Source: Serratia marcescens | GTDB taxonomy: Bacteria > Pseudomonadota > Gammaproteobacteria > Enterobacterales > Enterobacteriaceae | Direction: 5' to 3' | Assembly (NCBI RefSeq): GCF_001902635.1 | Contig: NZ_MJAO01000020.1 | Location: 1 to 64,000 of the forward strand | DNA: 64,000 nucleotides | Shown: piece after piece, positions 9,732 to 21,572 of the stretch | Layout of the letters: each line of letters begins with the position of its first letter | Position numbering within the stretch: position 1 is the stretch's first letter | Notes under the pieces: generated by a model | Databases searched by the model: none | Told to the model about the DNA's origin: nothing | Seen by the model: only the letters and a program-made list of their open reading frames with translations | Made by a program: the position numbers and the translations under genes

Positions 9732-9796
9732 TGTCCGCTTTCTGCTAGATTCCGCCGCAATTCTATACTGAATCTACATACCTAAGAGCACACGCT

Positions 9797-10336
9797 ATGA
9801 ACCAGCCATCAAAAGCACCTCGCGGCAGCGCGGCGAAGTCAAAAACGAAAAAGAAAAGCCGTATGGAGCTCGATCAGGAAGCGCGCGAGCGTAAGCGCCT
9901 GAAAAAGCGCCGCGGTCACGCTTCCGGTTCGCGCACCCAGGTGGAGTCCGGCAGCCAGAAAAACAAAGCGGCGGCAGAAGCCAAAGATCCGCGTATCGGC
10001 AGTAAAGTGCCGGTTGCGCTGGTGGTCGACGAAACCAAAGTGAAGGCTAAACCGCAGCCGAAGCCAAAAGCCGAAGCGAAACCGCGCCTGTCGCCGGAAG
10101 AAGAACTGGCGAAGCTGGAAAATGACGAGCGCCTGAACGCGCTGCTGGATCGCATCGACGACGGCGAAACGCTGAACGCGGAAGAGCAGACGTATGTCGA
10201 TAAGACGCTGGATCGCATCGATGTGCTGATGGACGTGCTGGGCATCGAACTGGGCGACGAAGACGACGAAGAAGAAGAAAAGCAGGAAGACATTCTGAAG
10301 CTGCTGAAAGGCGGCAACCCGAAAGACGCTTTTTAA
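9797..10336 (+). CDS. yihI: Der GTPase-activating protein YihI
   Basis: A highly charged 179-residue protein (169 in E. coli). The N-terminal third is lysine/arginine rich ([20 protein letters not shown]), the centre carries the conserved KDPRIGSK, and the C-terminus is acidic with the [16 protein letters not shown] and [12 protein letters not shown] helices. YihI activates GTP hydrolysis by Der (EngA) and modulates late 50S assembly. It is followed within seven bases by a small membrane ORF and then hemN, suggesting one transcript. Confidence 0.92.
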   Translation: MNQPSKAPRGSAAKSKTKKKSRMELDQEARERKRLKKRRGHASGSRTQVESGSQKNKAAAEAKDPRIGSKVPVALVVDETKVKAKPQPKPKAEAKPRLSPEEELAKLENDERLNALLDRIDDGETLNAEEQTYVDKTLDRIDVLMDVLGIELGDEDDEEEEKQEDILKLLKGGNPKDAF

Positions 10337-10342
10337 CGCGCT

Positions 10343-10516
10343 ATGTGGCTAATCCCGACAATAGCCCTACTCTTGATGTGTTATCTGCTGTGGTTATTCG
10401 GTAAACTATGGCGGCTGTCTAAGCGCAAAGCGCGTTTTCGCAGCGCTTCCGTGGCCAGACAGCGCAGACAACCGCCCATCTCCCGGCCCGGTAGAAAAAG
10501 ATATCGGAAGGAGTGA
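10343..10516 (+). CDS. small single-pass membrane protein, uncharacterised (57 aa)
   Basis: Not recognised by name. The frame ATG 10343 to TGA 10516 encodes 57 residues: MWLIPTIALLLMCYLLWLFG forms one clear transmembrane segment (residues 2-20), followed by a strongly basic tail with more than a dozen Arg/Lys and no acidic residue until the last codon. It begins six bases after the yihI stop and ends two bases before the hemN ATG; its last codons AAG GAG form the hemN ribosome site. This packing suggests translational coupling between yihI and hemN. A real gene is likely but expression is not shown. No ribosome site better than weak is seen before its own ATG. Confidence 0.6.
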   Translation: MWLIPTIALLLMCYLLWLFGKLWRLSKRKARFRSASVARQRRQPPISRPGRKRYRKE

Positions 10517-10518
10517 GC

Positions 10519-11892
10519 ATGTCAGAGCAGACGATTGTCTGGGATTTGGCCCTGATCCAAAAGTATAACTATTCAGGGCCGCGTTACACCTCATACCCCA
10601 CGGCGCTGGAGTTCAACCAGAGCTACGACGAAGCGGCGTTTCAACGCGCCGCTGCGCGCTACCCTGAGCGGCCGCTGTCGCTGTACGTGCATATCCCTTT
10701 CTGCCATAAGCTGTGCTACTTCTGCGGCTGCAATAAGCTGGTTACGCGTCAGACGCATAAAGCCGACGAATACCTGAACGTTTTGGCACAAGAGATCGCC
10801 GGCCGCGCGCCGCTGTTTGCCGGCCGCAAAATCGGTCAGATGCACTGGGGCGGCGGTACGCCTACCTACCTGGACAAAGCGCAAATCAGCCGGCTGGTGG
10901 CGCTGCTGCGCGAACATTTTGATTTTCTGCCCGATGCGGAGATGTCGATCGAAGTCGATCCGCGCGAGATAGAGTTGGACGTGCTCGATCATTTACGCAG
11001 CGAAGGCTTTAACCGTCTGAGCATGGGGGTGCAGGATTTCAACAAGCAGGTGCAGCAGCTGGTTAACCGTGAGCAGGACGAAGCGTTTATCTTCGCCCTG
11101 ATCGAGCGGGCCAAAGCGTTGGGCTTCCGCTCGACCAATATCGATCTAATCTACGGCCTGCCGAAACAGACGCCGGAAAGCTTCGCGTTCACCCTGCAGC
11201 GGGTGGCGGAACTGAATCCCGATCGCCTCAGCGTGTTCAATTATGCGCACATGCCGAATCTGTTCGCCGCCCAGCGCAAAATCAAGGACGCCGATCTGCC
11301 CGACGCGCAGCAGAAGCTGGATATCCTGCAGCAGAGCATCGCTTTCCTGACCGACGCCGGCTATCAGTTCATCGGTATGGATCACTTTGCGCGCCCGGAC
11401 GACGAGCTGGCGATCGCCCAACGCGAAGGCAAGCTGCACCGCAATTTCCAGGGCTATACCACCCAGGGCGACAGCGATGTGCTGGGGCTGGGCGTGTCGG
11501 CCATCAGCATGCTTGGCGACAGCTATGCGCAGAATCAGAAAGAGCTGAAGAGCTACTATGGCAGCGTACAGGCGCAGGGCAACGCGCTGTGGCGCGGGCT
11601 GGCGTTGACGGACGACGACTGCCTGCGGCGCGATCTGATCAAAACCTTGATCTGCAATTTCCGCTTGGCGTATCAGCCGCTCGAACGGCAATACGGCATC
11701 GATTTCACCGCTTGCTTTGCCGAAGACCTGCAGCTGCTGGCGCCGTTTGAACGCGATGGGCTGGTGGAGCGTGACGAGCAGGGCATTCGCGTCACGCCGC
11801 GCGGGCGCTTGCTGATCCGCAATATCTGCATGTGTTTCGACCGCTATCTGCGGCAACAGGCGCGCAGCCAGCAATTCTCACGGGTGATCTGA
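10519..11892 (+). CDS. hemN: oxygen-independent coproporphyrinogen III oxidase
   Basis: Radical SAM enzyme that decarboxylates two propionates of coproporphyrinogen III to give protoporphyrinogen IX when oxygen is absent (heme synthesis, cytoplasm). The 457 residues equal E. coli HemN. The cluster motif CHKLCYFC (CX3CX2C, about residues 62-69) and the GGGTPTYL glycine motif are intact. The start at ATG 10519 has an AAGGAG site five bases upstream; a GTG six bases earlier is less likely. The C-terminal RNICMCFDRYLRQ is the family signature. Confidence 0.97.
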   Translation: MSEQTIVWDLALIQKYNYSGPRYTSYPTALEFNQSYDEAAFQRAAARYPERPLSLYVHIPFCHKLCYFCGCNKLVTRQTHKADEYLNVLAQEIAGRAPLFAGRKIGQMHWGGGTPTYLDKAQISRLVALLREHFDFLPDAEMSIEVDPREIELDVLDHLRSEGFNRLSMGVQDFNKQVQQLVNREQDEAFIFALIERAKALGFRSTNIDLIYGLPKQTPESFAFTLQRVAELNPDRLSVFNYAHMPNLFAAQRKIKDADLPDAQQKLDILQQSIAFLTDAGYQFIGMDHFARPDDELAIAQREGKLHRNFQGYTTQGDSDVLGLGVSAISMLGDSYAQNQKELKSYYGSVQAQGNALWRGLALTDDDCLRRDLIKTLICNFRLAYQPLERQYGIDFTACFAEDLQLLAPFERDGLVERDEQGIRVTPRGRLLIRNICMCFDRYLRQQARSQQFSRVI

Positions 11893-11898
11893 GGATGA

Positions 11899-11928
11899 AA
11901 AAACAGCCGCTGATGCGGCTGTTTTTTT
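11899..11928. terminator. bidirectional terminator between hemN and yshB
   Basis: Stem ACAGCCGC / GCGGCTGT (11903-11910 and 11915-11922) with a TGAT loop, flanked by an A run on the left and a T run on the right, so it can stop transcription in both directions. Its T tract overlaps the yshB stop codon. Confidence 0.88.
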
Positions 11929-12049
11929 AACTGAAGAAGTTAATCAGCGCGGCGCACAACACCGCGGCAACCGCCGCCTGCGGGGTGTGGCTGGCGGCGG
12001 AGCCCAGCTCCGCGCCCTGAGAAATGAATACGATGAATGAGTCCAGCAT
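11927..12049 (-). CDS. yshB: small membrane protein YshB
   Basis: A 40-residue ORF below usual gene-calling limits. The C-terminal half reads SHTPQAAVAAVLCAALINFF, nearly identical to E. coli YshB (SHTPQTAVAAVLCAAL), a 36-residue protein encoded at the same place between hemN and glnG. It forms one short hydrophobic helix. A strong GGAGG ribosome site lies seven bases before the ATG. In Salmonella, YshB has been linked to intracellular replication; its biochemical role is unknown. It is transcribed leftward from its own upstream region after glnG. Confidence 0.88.
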   Translation of the reverse strand: MLDSFIVFISQGAELGSAASHTPQAAVAAVLCAALINFFS

Positions 12050-12162
12050 CGTCAACCTCCAGAGTGTGCGACACGATCATACTGCGCCCGCACCGGCTGT
12101 AAAGCCTGGTGCTGGCGTTTTTTTGTGCGCTGGACTGCGTTTTTCATCATCCACCCCGGCAC

Positions 12163-13575
<1,413 letters not shown>

Positions 13576-13583
13576 AGCAAACC

Positions 13584-14633
13584 TCACTGACGAATGGGCA
13601 GGTAGACCGAGAATTCGGTGTGGCCTGGCCAACTGTTGAACTCAATTTTTCCGCAATGCTGATCGATCAGATTGCGGGCGATGGATAATCCCAGGCCGGT
13701 ACCGCCTTCACGGCCGCTGACCATCGGGTAGAACAGCGTGTCTTGCAAATGCGCCGGCACGCCGGGGCCGTCGTCTTCGACGTCGATGCGCGCCGCCAGG
13801 CGGTAGCGGGTGCCGTGCAACGTTATTTGAAACGCGGTGCGGGTGCGCAGCGTGATGGTGCCGCCCGCTGCGCCCAGCGCCTGCAGCGCATTGCGGGTGA
13901 TGTTCAGTAGCACCTGTTCGATCTGGTCTGGGTCGTGGGCCATTTCCGGCAGGCTCGGGTCGTAGTCGCGCACCAGCGTGACGTTATCCGGCATCTCCAG
14001 CGACACCAACTGGCAGACGCGTTCCGCGACCTGGTGGATGCTCTGGGTAATGTGTTGGCCGGGCCGCTGTGGCCCGAGCAGGCGATCCACCAGATTGCGC
14101 AGCCGATCGGCCTGCTCGATGATCACTTTGGTGTATTCGGTCAGCGCCGGATCGGGCAGCGCTTTGGCCAACAGCTGTGCCGCGCCGCGCAGGCCGCCCA
14201 GAGGATTTTTAATCTCGTGCGCCAAACCGCGCACCAGATCGCGGGCCGCCACCTGTTGGGCGTGCTGCAGCTGTTCCTGGCTCAGGCGGCGCTGATTGTC
14301 CATCGGCGCCAGCTCGACCAGGATGTAGCCTTCCGGCAATGCCTGAGCGGTCAGGGAGAGAATATGCGCGCGGCCATCGACTACCAGGGTCACTTCGTTG
14401 TCGGTGAAGCCCTGACCGGCGCGCAGGCTTTCACGCATCAGGTCGACGTTAAGTGAAAAATAACCGAGCAAATCGGGCAGCGGTGTGCCGAACAGCTTGC
14501 GGGAGCTTTGCGCCAGCAGTTGCTGCGCCGCCGGGTTGGCGTAGTGAACCGCCAACGCGTCATCCAACAGCAGGATGCTGTTGATGAGTGAATTGAGGAT
14601 CTGCCCAGCATCGGGCAGCTTGCCAGTTGCCAT
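13584..14633 (-). CDS. glnL: nitrogen sensor kinase/phosphatase NtrB (NR-II)
   Basis: Cytoplasmic histidine kinase that phosphorylates NtrC under nitrogen limitation and, with PII bound, dephosphorylates it. The 349 residues match E. coli exactly in length. An N-terminal PAS domain (1-120) is followed by the dimerisation helix with His139 in [10 protein letters not shown]. The N box NITRNALQA and the G boxes DDGPGVP and [12 protein letters not shown] complete the kinase domain. An NtrC site lies 12 bases upstream of its start, consistent with autogenous repression of glnLp. Confidence 0.97.
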   Translation of the reverse strand: MATGKLPDAGQILNSLINSILLLDDALAVHYANPAAQQLLAQSSRKLFGTPLPDLLGYFSLNVDLMRESLRAGQGFTDNEVTLVVDGRAHILSLTAQALPEGYILVELAPMDNQRRLSQEQLQHAQQVAARDLVRGLAHEIKNPLGGLRGAAQLLAKALPDPALTEYTKVIIEQADRLRNLVDRLLGPQRPGQHITQSIHQVAERVCQLVSLEMPDNVTLVRDYDPSLPEMAHDPDQIEQVLLNITRNALQALGAAGGTITLRTRTAFQITLHGTRYRLAARIDVEDDGPGVPAHLQDTLFYPMVSGREGGTGLGLSIARNLIDQHCGKIEFNSWPGHTEFSVYLPIRQ

Positions 14634-14645
14634 ACAGCAGACTCC

Positions 14646-14662
14646 TGCACCTTTTTAGTGCA
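14646..14662 (-). promoter_or_regulatory. NtrC site at the glnL promoter
   Basis: On the minus strand TGCACTAAAAAGGTGCA, a near-perfect match to the NtrC consensus TGCACTAAAATGGTGCA, just before the glnL start. In E. coli, NtrC bound at this place represses glnLp. Confidence 0.8.
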
Positions 14663-14723
14663 TCTATCCTACTCCATCCGGGATCGGCGCGGTATGGAAT
14701 AGTTTTGCAGAAAAGACGGTGGA

Positions 14724-14748
14724 GAAAAAAACCCATCCGAAGATGGGC
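14724..14748 (-). terminator. glnA-glnL intercistronic terminator
   Basis: Minus-strand stem CCCATC / GATGGG with a UUCG-type tetraloop and a seven-T tract (plus A run 14725-14731). A second GC-rich hairpin, GCGCCGTC / GACGGCGC, lies closer to glnA at 14792-14817. Together they should stop most glnA transcripts, so that glutamine synthetase is made in excess over NtrB and NtrC. Confidence 0.82.
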
Positions 14749-14825
14749 TGAAAGTTTCCACGGCAACAAAAAAGCGATAACAAAAATATGGGCGCCGTCC
14801 GCGTCGGCAGACGGCGCGGCAGGGC

Positions 14826-16235
14826 TTAAACGCTGTAGTACAGTTCGAACTCAACCGGGTGTGGCGTCATGCGGACGCGGTCCATCTCTTCTTTGCGCAG
14901 TTCGATGTAGGCATCGATCGCATCGTCGGTGAACACGCCACCGCGGGTCAGGAACTCGCGATCTTCGTTCAGTGCAGCCATAGCTTCGTCCAGCGAGCCG
15001 GCCACTTTTGGGATCTCGGCTTCTTCTTCCGGCGGCAGGTCGTACAGGTTTTTGTCCATGGCGTCGCCAGGGTGGATTTTGTTGATGATGCCGTCCAGGC
15101 CGGCCATCAGCAGTGCGGCGAAGCACAGGTATGGGTTAGCCGCTGGGTCCGGGAAGCGGGCTTCGATGCGGCGCGCTTTCGGGCTGGAGACCACCGGGAT
15201 ACGGATGGACGCGGAGCGGTTGCGGGCGGAGTAAGCCAGCATCACCGGCGCTTCATAGCCTGGTACCAGACGCTTGTACGAGTTGGTGGTCGGGTTGGCC
15301 AGGGCGTTGATCGCTTTGGCGTGCTTGATGATGCCGCCGATGTAGAACAGCGCGGTTTCAGACAGGCCGCCGTATTTATCGCCGGCGAACAGGTTGGTGC
15401 CGTTCTTGGACAGAGACATGTGGCAGTGCATGCCGGAACCGTTATCGCCGAACATTGGCTTCGGCATGAAGGTGGCGGTTTTGCCGAAGGCGTGCGCCAC
15501 GTTGTGCACCACGTATTTGTAGATCTGAATTTCGTCGGCTTTCTTGGTCATGGTGTTGAAGCGGGTTGCCACTTCGTTCTGGCCGGCGGTCGCCACTTCG
15601 TGGTGGTGCGCTTCAACCACCAGGCCCATCTCTTCCATGGTCAGACACATGGTGGAACGCAGATCCTGCGAAGAGTCGACCGGTGGAACCGGGAAGTAAC
15701 CGCCTTTCACCGCAGGGCGGTGGCCTTTGTTGCCGCCATCGTATTTTGTGCCGGAGTTCCAGGCACCTTCGATGTCGTCGATGGCCACGTGGGAACCGCG
15801 AATGCTGCTGCCGAAGCGGATGTCGTCGAACAGGAAGAACTCAGGCTCTGGCCCGAACAGCACGGTGTCCGCAATGCCGGAGGAGCGCAGGAAGTCTTCG
15901 GCGCGTTTGGAGATGGAACGCGGGTCGCGATCGTAGCCTTGCATGGTGCCCGGCTCGAGAATGTCGCAGCGAATGATCAGCGTAGGTTCTTCGAAGAACG
16001 GATCCAGGACCGCCGTGCTGGCGTCCGGCATCAGTACCATGTCAGATTCGTTGATGCCCTTCCAACCACCGATAGAGGAGCCGTCAAACATTTTACCTTC
16101 TTCGAAGAAGTCGGCGTTTACCTGGTGAGCCGGGATAGTGACGTGTTGCTCCTTACCCTTGGTGTCAGTGAAACGCAGGTCTACGAATTTCACTTCATGC
16201 TCATTCAGCATCGTCAAAACGTGTTCAGCGGACAT
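14826..16235 (-). CDS. glnA: glutamine synthetase type I
   Basis: Makes glutamine from glutamate, ammonia and ATP; dodecamer in the cytoplasm. The 469-residue protein matches E. coli in length. Visible signatures are the beta-grasp [11 protein letters not shown] near residue 50, the metal/ATP motif [14 protein letters not shown], the glutamate-flap/ATP region with NRSASIRIP, and the adenylylation tyrosine in NLYDLPPEE near residue 397. It is the first gene of glnA-glnL-glnG, with a sigma-54 promoter and NtrC enhancer upstream. Confidence 0.98.
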   Translation of the reverse strand: MSAEHVLTMLNEHEVKFVDLRFTDTKGKEQHVTIPAHQVNADFFEEGKMFDGSSIGGWKGINESDMVLMPDASTAVLDPFFEEPTLIIRCDILEPGTMQGYDRDPRSISKRAEDFLRSSGIADTVLFGPEPEFFLFDDIRFGSSIRGSHVAIDDIEGAWNSGTKYDGGNKGHRPAVKGGYFPVPPVDSSQDLRSTMCLTMEEMGLVVEAHHHEVATAGQNEVATRFNTMTKKADEIQIYKYVVHNVAHAFGKTATFMPKPMFGDNGSGMHCHMSLSKNGTNLFAGDKYGGLSETALFYIGGIIKHAKAINALANPTTNSYKRLVPGYEAPVMLAYSARNRSASIRIPVVSSPKARRIEARFPDPAANPYLCFAALLMAGLDGIINKIHPGDAMDKNLYDLPPEEEAEIPKVAGSLDEAMAALNEDREFLTRGGVFTDDAIDAYIELRKEEMDRVRMTPHPVEFELYYSV

Positions 16236-16315
16236 ACTTAACTCTCCCGGTTTATCATTGTCGTCGTCGTGGAACGAATCTATGGAACTGGCTTTTTTTC
16301 GCCTTGAAAAGACTA

Positions 16316-16333
16316 AAGCGAAAAGCGTGCCAA
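16316..16333 (-). promoter_or_regulatory. glnAp2 sigma-54 promoter
   Basis: Minus strand TTGGCACGCTTTTCGCTT carries the -24 GG and -12 GC doublets with correct spacing and resembles the E. coli glnAp2 core. It predicts a start near 16305 and a 5' leader of about 70 bases. Confidence 0.85.
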
Positions 16334-16406
16334 CTTTTAAAAAAGGCTTTTATCGCCTTTCTGCGCGGGTTTTACCCAGCCACAGTATGCACCATTCGCG
16401 GCTCAG

Positions 16407-16423
16407 TGCACCAACGTGGTGCA
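16407..16423 (-). promoter_or_regulatory. NtrC enhancer site 1 for glnA
   Basis: Perfect palindrome TGCACCAACGTGGTGCA, centred about 110 bases upstream of the predicted glnAp2 start, the position of the strong E. coli site near -108. Confidence 0.85.
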
Positions 16424-16438
16424 ATAAGGGTGAGGGCG

Positions 16439-16455
16439 AGCACTGAAATGGTGCA
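16439..16455 (-). promoter_or_regulatory. NtrC enhancer site 2 for glnA
   Basis: AGCACTGAAATGGTGCA matches the NtrC consensus at all but two positions. It is centred about 142 bases upstream of glnAp2 and three helical turns from site 1, matching the E. coli pair at -108 and -140. Confidence 0.8.
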
Positions 16456-16483
16456 AAAGTGCAACGATTGCGGCTTTTTGCAC

Positions 16484-16499
16484 CGTGAAAGGGATCACA
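16484..16499 (-). promoter_or_regulatory. CRP site in the glnA-typA intergenic region
   Basis: Minus-strand TGTGATCCCTTTCACG fits the CRP consensus TGTGA-N6-TCACA at nine of ten positions. Its distance from glnA fits activation of the distal sigma-70 promoter glnAp1, which is CRP-dependent in E. coli. It could also touch the divergent typA promoter (a TACAAT -10 at 16568-16573). Confidence 0.7.
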
Positions 16500-16605
16500 A
16501 ACTGACCGGTGTGCGGTTGTTTATAAGAGATGGTTGTGATCTTGTTTAGTCCCTCGCTTAATACGTGTACAATAGCGCGCTATTTCTAATGCCTGAGGCA
16601 AAGCT

Positions 16606-18429
<1,824 letters not shown>

Positions 18430-18450
18430 TCGCTGATTTAGTGTCCCATG

Positions 18451-18484
18451 CTTAGGGCGCGGTTCTCGCGCCCTGAGTTTTTTC
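18451..18484 (+). terminator. typA terminator
   Basis: Stem AGGGCGCG / CGCGCCCT with a GTTCT-type loop and a six-T run, about 20 bases after the typA stop. Confidence 0.88.
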
Positions 18485-18595
18485 CTCTGTTGTTCCCCGT
18501 TTGTGCGGCGCGCCATGCGCTTTTCCGTTCGCTCCCTGTTCAGCTGTTCCTTTTCCCGCTACAGTGAAATCTCACCGGCCCATCAGGAGAGGACT

Positions 18596-19186
18596 ATGCT
18601 GTATATCTTTGATTTAGGTAATGTGATCGTCGATATCGATTTCAAGCGTGTGCTGGGCGTGTGGAGCAATTTGAGCGGCACGCCGTTGGCGGTGCTGTCC
18701 GATCGTTTCACTATGGGTGAGGTGTTCCAGCGGCATGAACGCGGTGAAATCAGCGACGAAGACTTCGCCGGCAAACTGTGCGATGAAATGGGCATCGCGC
18801 TCAGCTTCGAGCAGTTCGCCACCGGCTGGCAGGCGGTATTCGTCGCGCTGCGCCCGGAGATGATCGACATCATGCAGCGTCTGCGCAACGAAGGCCACCG
18901 GGTGGTGGTGTTGTCGAACACCAACCGCTTGCACTGCAACTACTGGCCGCAGCACTATCCTGACGTGGCCGCCGCTGCCGATCATCTCTACCTGTCGCAA
19001 GATCTCGGTATGCGCAAGCCGGAAGCCGACATTTACCAGCACGTGCTGGCTGCGGAAAACGTTGCCGCCGCCGATGCGGTGTTTTTCGACGATCATCCGG
19101 CGAACGTCGCCGCCGCGCAGGCGCTGGGGATCAAGGCGGTGCACGTCACCGATCGCGACGTGGTGCCGGCCTACTTTGCCCAATGA
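18596..19186 (+). CDS. yihX: HAD-type alpha-D-glucose-1-phosphate phosphatase YihX
   Basis: A 196-residue haloacid dehalogenase-superfamily phosphatase. E. coli YihX (199) dephosphorylates alpha-glucose 1-phosphate. Motif I is FDLGNVIVD with nucleophile Asp near residue 6, motif II is VVLSNTN, the motif III lysine is in GMRKPEADIY, and motif IV is FFDDHPANV. The frame is open from 18503, but ATG 18596 has an AGGAGAGG site upstream and gives the family start MLYIFDLGN. Confidence 0.93.
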   Translation: MLYIFDLGNVIVDIDFKRVLGVWSNLSGTPLAVLSDRFTMGEVFQRHERGEISDEDFAGKLCDEMGIALSFEQFATGWQAVFVALRPEMIDIMQRLRNEGHRVVVLSNTNRLHCNYWPQHYPDVAAAADHLYLSQDLGMRKPEADIYQHVLAAENVAAADAVFFDDHPANVAAAQALGIKAVHVTDRDVVPAYFAQ

Positions 19187-19237
19187 GCGCGGGGCGCGTT
19201 AAGCTTAAGGCGTATCAACTGACATCAAGGAGTGACC

Positions 19238-20128
19238 ATGTCGTTCTTCCGCCGCAAGCCGCTGCCCTCTGCGATTAAGCCCGGCGTCACCTTCGGGCGG
19301 TTGCTGTACCAGCGCATTGACCACGATGGCCTGACGATGTTGGCGGGCCATCTTGCCTATGTTTCCCTGCTGTCGCTGGTGCCGCTGGTCACCGTGGTGT
19401 TCGCCCTGTTCGCCGCTTTCCCGATGTTTTCCGACATCAGCGAGCAGCTGAAAAGCTTTATTTTTTCCAATTTCGTGCCGGCCGCCGGCAACGTCATACA
19501 GAACTACCTGGAGCAGTTCGTCGCCAATTCCAACAAGATGACCGCCGTCGGCACCTGCGGGCTGATCGTCACCGCGTTGCTGCTGATTTCCTCGGTGGAC
19601 AGCGTGTTGAACACCATCTGGCGCAGCAAAAACAAGCGGCCGATCGTCTTCTCCTTCGCCGTGTACTGGATGGTGCTGACGCTGGGGCCGCTGCTGGTGG
19701 GTGCCAGCATGGCCATCAGCTCCTACCTGCTGTCGCTCAACTGGCTGGCGCAGACCGGCGTCAACGGCCTGGTGGATCAGGTGCTGCGCATCTTCCCGCT
19801 TATTCTGTCGTGGATCTCCTTCTGGCTGCTGTATTGCATCGTGCCGACGGTGCGGGTACCGCCCAAAGACGCGCTGATCGGCGCGCTGGTGGCTGGGTTG
19901 CTGTTCGAGCTGGGTAAGAAGGGGTTTGCGCTGTACGTCACCATGTTCCCCTCCTATCAGCTGATTTACGGCGTGCTGGCGGTGATCCCGATTTTATTCC
20001 TGTGGGTCTACTGGAGCTGGTGTATCGTGTTACTCGGCGCGGAAATCACCGTGACCATCGGCGAATACCGCGACTACCGCCGGCAGAAGGCGGAGCAACA
20101 GGAACAAAAATCAGAAGGGCAGCAGTAA
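19238..20128 (+). CDS. yihY: YihY/BrkB family inner-membrane protein
   Basis: A 296-residue integral membrane protein with about six hydrophobic segments and the family blocks [23 protein letters not shown] and [23 protein letters not shown]. It is sometimes labelled virulence factor BrkB or mislabelled RNase BN; the transport or structural role is not established. ATG 19238 has AAGGAG five bases upstream; the GTG at 19232 lies inside that site and is rejected. The charged glutamine-rich tail ends in TAATG, overlapping the dtd start. Confidence 0.9.
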   Translation: MSFFRRKPLPSAIKPGVTFGRLLYQRIDHDGLTMLAGHLAYVSLLSLVPLVTVVFALFAAFPMFSDISEQLKSFIFSNFVPAAGNVIQNYLEQFVANSNKMTAVGTCGLIVTALLLISSVDSVLNTIWRSKNKRPIVFSFAVYWMVLTLGPLLVGASMAISSYLLSLNWLAQTGVNGLVDQVLRIFPLILSWISFWLLYCIVPTVRVPPKDALIGALVAGLLFELGKKGFALYVTMFPSYQLIYGVLAVIPILFLWVYWSWCIVLLGAEITVTIGEYRDYRRQKAEQQEQKSEGQQ

Positions 20129-20565
20129 TGATTGCGTTGATTCAACGGGTGTTAAACGCCAGCGTAACGGTTGGTGGTGAGACGGTAGGCAAGATTGGCC
20201 CCGGTTTGTTAGTGTTATTGGGCGTGGAGCAGGGCGATGACGAGCAAAAAGCGCAGCGCCTGTGCGAACGCGTGCTGGGATACCGCATTTTCGGCGACGA
20301 GAACGACAAGATGAATCTCAACGTCCAGCAGGCCGGGGGCAGCGTGCTGGTCGTTTCGCAGTTCACCCTGGCGGCGGACACCCAAAAGGGCATGAGGCCC
20401 AGCTTCTCGCGCGGCGCAGCGCCGCAGGAAGCCGATCGGTTGTATCAGTATTTTGTTGGCCAGTGCCGCGAACGCGGCGTAGAGACCCAGACCGGCGAGT
20501 TCGCCGCCGACATGCAGGTGGCGCTGGTCAACGATGGTCCGGTGACATTCTGGCTACAGGTCTAA
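20128..20565 (+). CDS. dtd: D-aminoacyl-tRNA deacylase
   Basis: Hydrolyses D-aminoacyl-tRNAs (and glycyl-tRNA-Ala) as a chirality proofreader. The 145 residues match E. coli in length. Characteristic blocks are the substrate-binding [18 protein letters not shown] and the C-terminal cis Gly-Pro motif in [13 protein letters not shown]. The ATG shares one base with the yihY stop codon (TAATG), so translation is coupled. Confidence 0.97.
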   Translation: MIALIQRVLNASVTVGGETVGKIGPGLLVLLGVEQGDDEQKAQRLCERVLGYRIFGDENDKMNLNVQQAGGSVLVVSQFTLAADTQKGMRPSFSRGAAPQEADRLYQYFVGQCRERGVETQTGEFAADMQVALVNDGPVTFWLQV

Positions 20566-20586
20566 GCATTCGGAGAACAGGCGTCT

Positions 20587-21534
20587 ATGTATCACCTACG
20601 AGTACCCGTAACAGAGCAAGAACTGCAGGAGTATTACCAGTTTCGCTGGGAAATGCTGCGCAAGCCGCTGCACCAGCCGGTGGGTTCGGAAAAGGATGCC
20701 TATGACGCCATGGCCCACCATCAAATGGTGGTGGACGAGAGCGGTAAAATCGTCGCCATCGGGCGACTGTACATCAATGCCGACAACGAGGCGGCAATCC
20801 GCTTTCTGGCGGTCGATCCGACGTTGCAGGATAAAGGGCTGGGGACGCTGGTGGCGATGACGCTGGAGTCCGTGGCGCGGCAGGAGGGCGTGAAGCGGGT
20901 GGTGTGCAGCGCCCGTGAAGACGCGGTGGATTTCTTCGCCAAGCTGGGGTTCGTCAATCAGGGCGAGATCACCGCGCCGCAGACTACCCCGATCCGCCAC
21001 TTTCTGATGATCAAACCGGTGGCAACGCTGGACGATATCCTGCATCGTCCCGACTGGTGCGGCCAACTGCAGCAGGCTTGGTATGAACATATCCCGCTGA
21101 GCGAAAAGATGGGCGTGCGCATTAGTCAATACACCGGCCAGCGTTTCGTTACCACCATGCCGGAGATCGGCAACCAGAATCCACACCATACGCTGTTCGC
21201 CGGCAGCCTGTTCTCACTGGCGACGCTGACCGCCTGGGGGCTGATTTGGCTGCTGCTGCGCGAGCGCCATCTCGGCGGCACTATCATTCTGGCGGACGCG
21301 CATATTCGCTACAGCAAGCCGATCACCGGCAGGCCACGGGCGGTGGCGGATCTCGGCTCGCTGAGCGGCGATCTGGCGCGTCTGGCGCGTGGCCGCCGCG
21401 CGCGCGTGCACGCCGAAGTGCATCTGTTCGGCGACGAGGATAAGGGCGCGGTGTTCGAAGGCACCTATATGGTATTGCCTGCCGAGCCGGAGGTGCCGCT
21501 GGATCAGGGCGGTTCTGAAGCGCTGGAGGAGTAA
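20587..21534 (+). CDS. fabY: fatty acid biosynthesis protein FabY (YiiD)
   Basis: A 315-residue two-domain protein. The N-terminal half (about 1-150) is a GNAT acetyltransferase fold with the acetyl-CoA loop [15 protein letters not shown]. The C-terminal half is a thioesterase/hot-dog fold with [20 protein letters not shown]. coli YiiD has been described as FabY, able to form acetoacetyl-ACP and so start fatty acid synthesis without FabH. Here the start is MYHLRVP; E. coli carries a short N-terminal extension. Third gene of a yihY-dtd-fabY cluster with short spacers. Confidence 0.9.
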   Translation: MYHLRVPVTEQELQEYYQFRWEMLRKPLHQPVGSEKDAYDAMAHHQMVVDESGKIVAIGRLYINADNEAAIRFLAVDPTLQDKGLGTLVAMTLESVARQEGVKRVVCSAREDAVDFFAKLGFVNQGEITAPQTTPIRHFLMIKPVATLDDILHRPDWCGQLQQAWYEHIPLSEKMGVRISQYTGQRFVTTMPEIGNQNPHHTLFAGSLFSLATLTAWGLIWLLLRERHLGGTIILADAHIRYSKPITGRPRAVADLGSLSGDLARLARGRRARVHAEVHLFGDEDKGAVFEGTYMVLPAEPEVPLDQGGSEALEE

Positions 21535-21572
21535 AGCGGCGGCCCTGTCCCGACGGAGGGCCGCGCAGTGCA

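Noticed and set aside
9377-9771. Overlapping ORFs of 71 and 85 codons in the csrC region
   Set aside because: They share no conserved motif and arise from GGA-rich RNA sequence; the terminator and locus identify csrC.
14859-16241. 460-codon frame antisense to glnA
   Set aside because: Coding shadow of a highly conserved gene; no ribosome site or domain.
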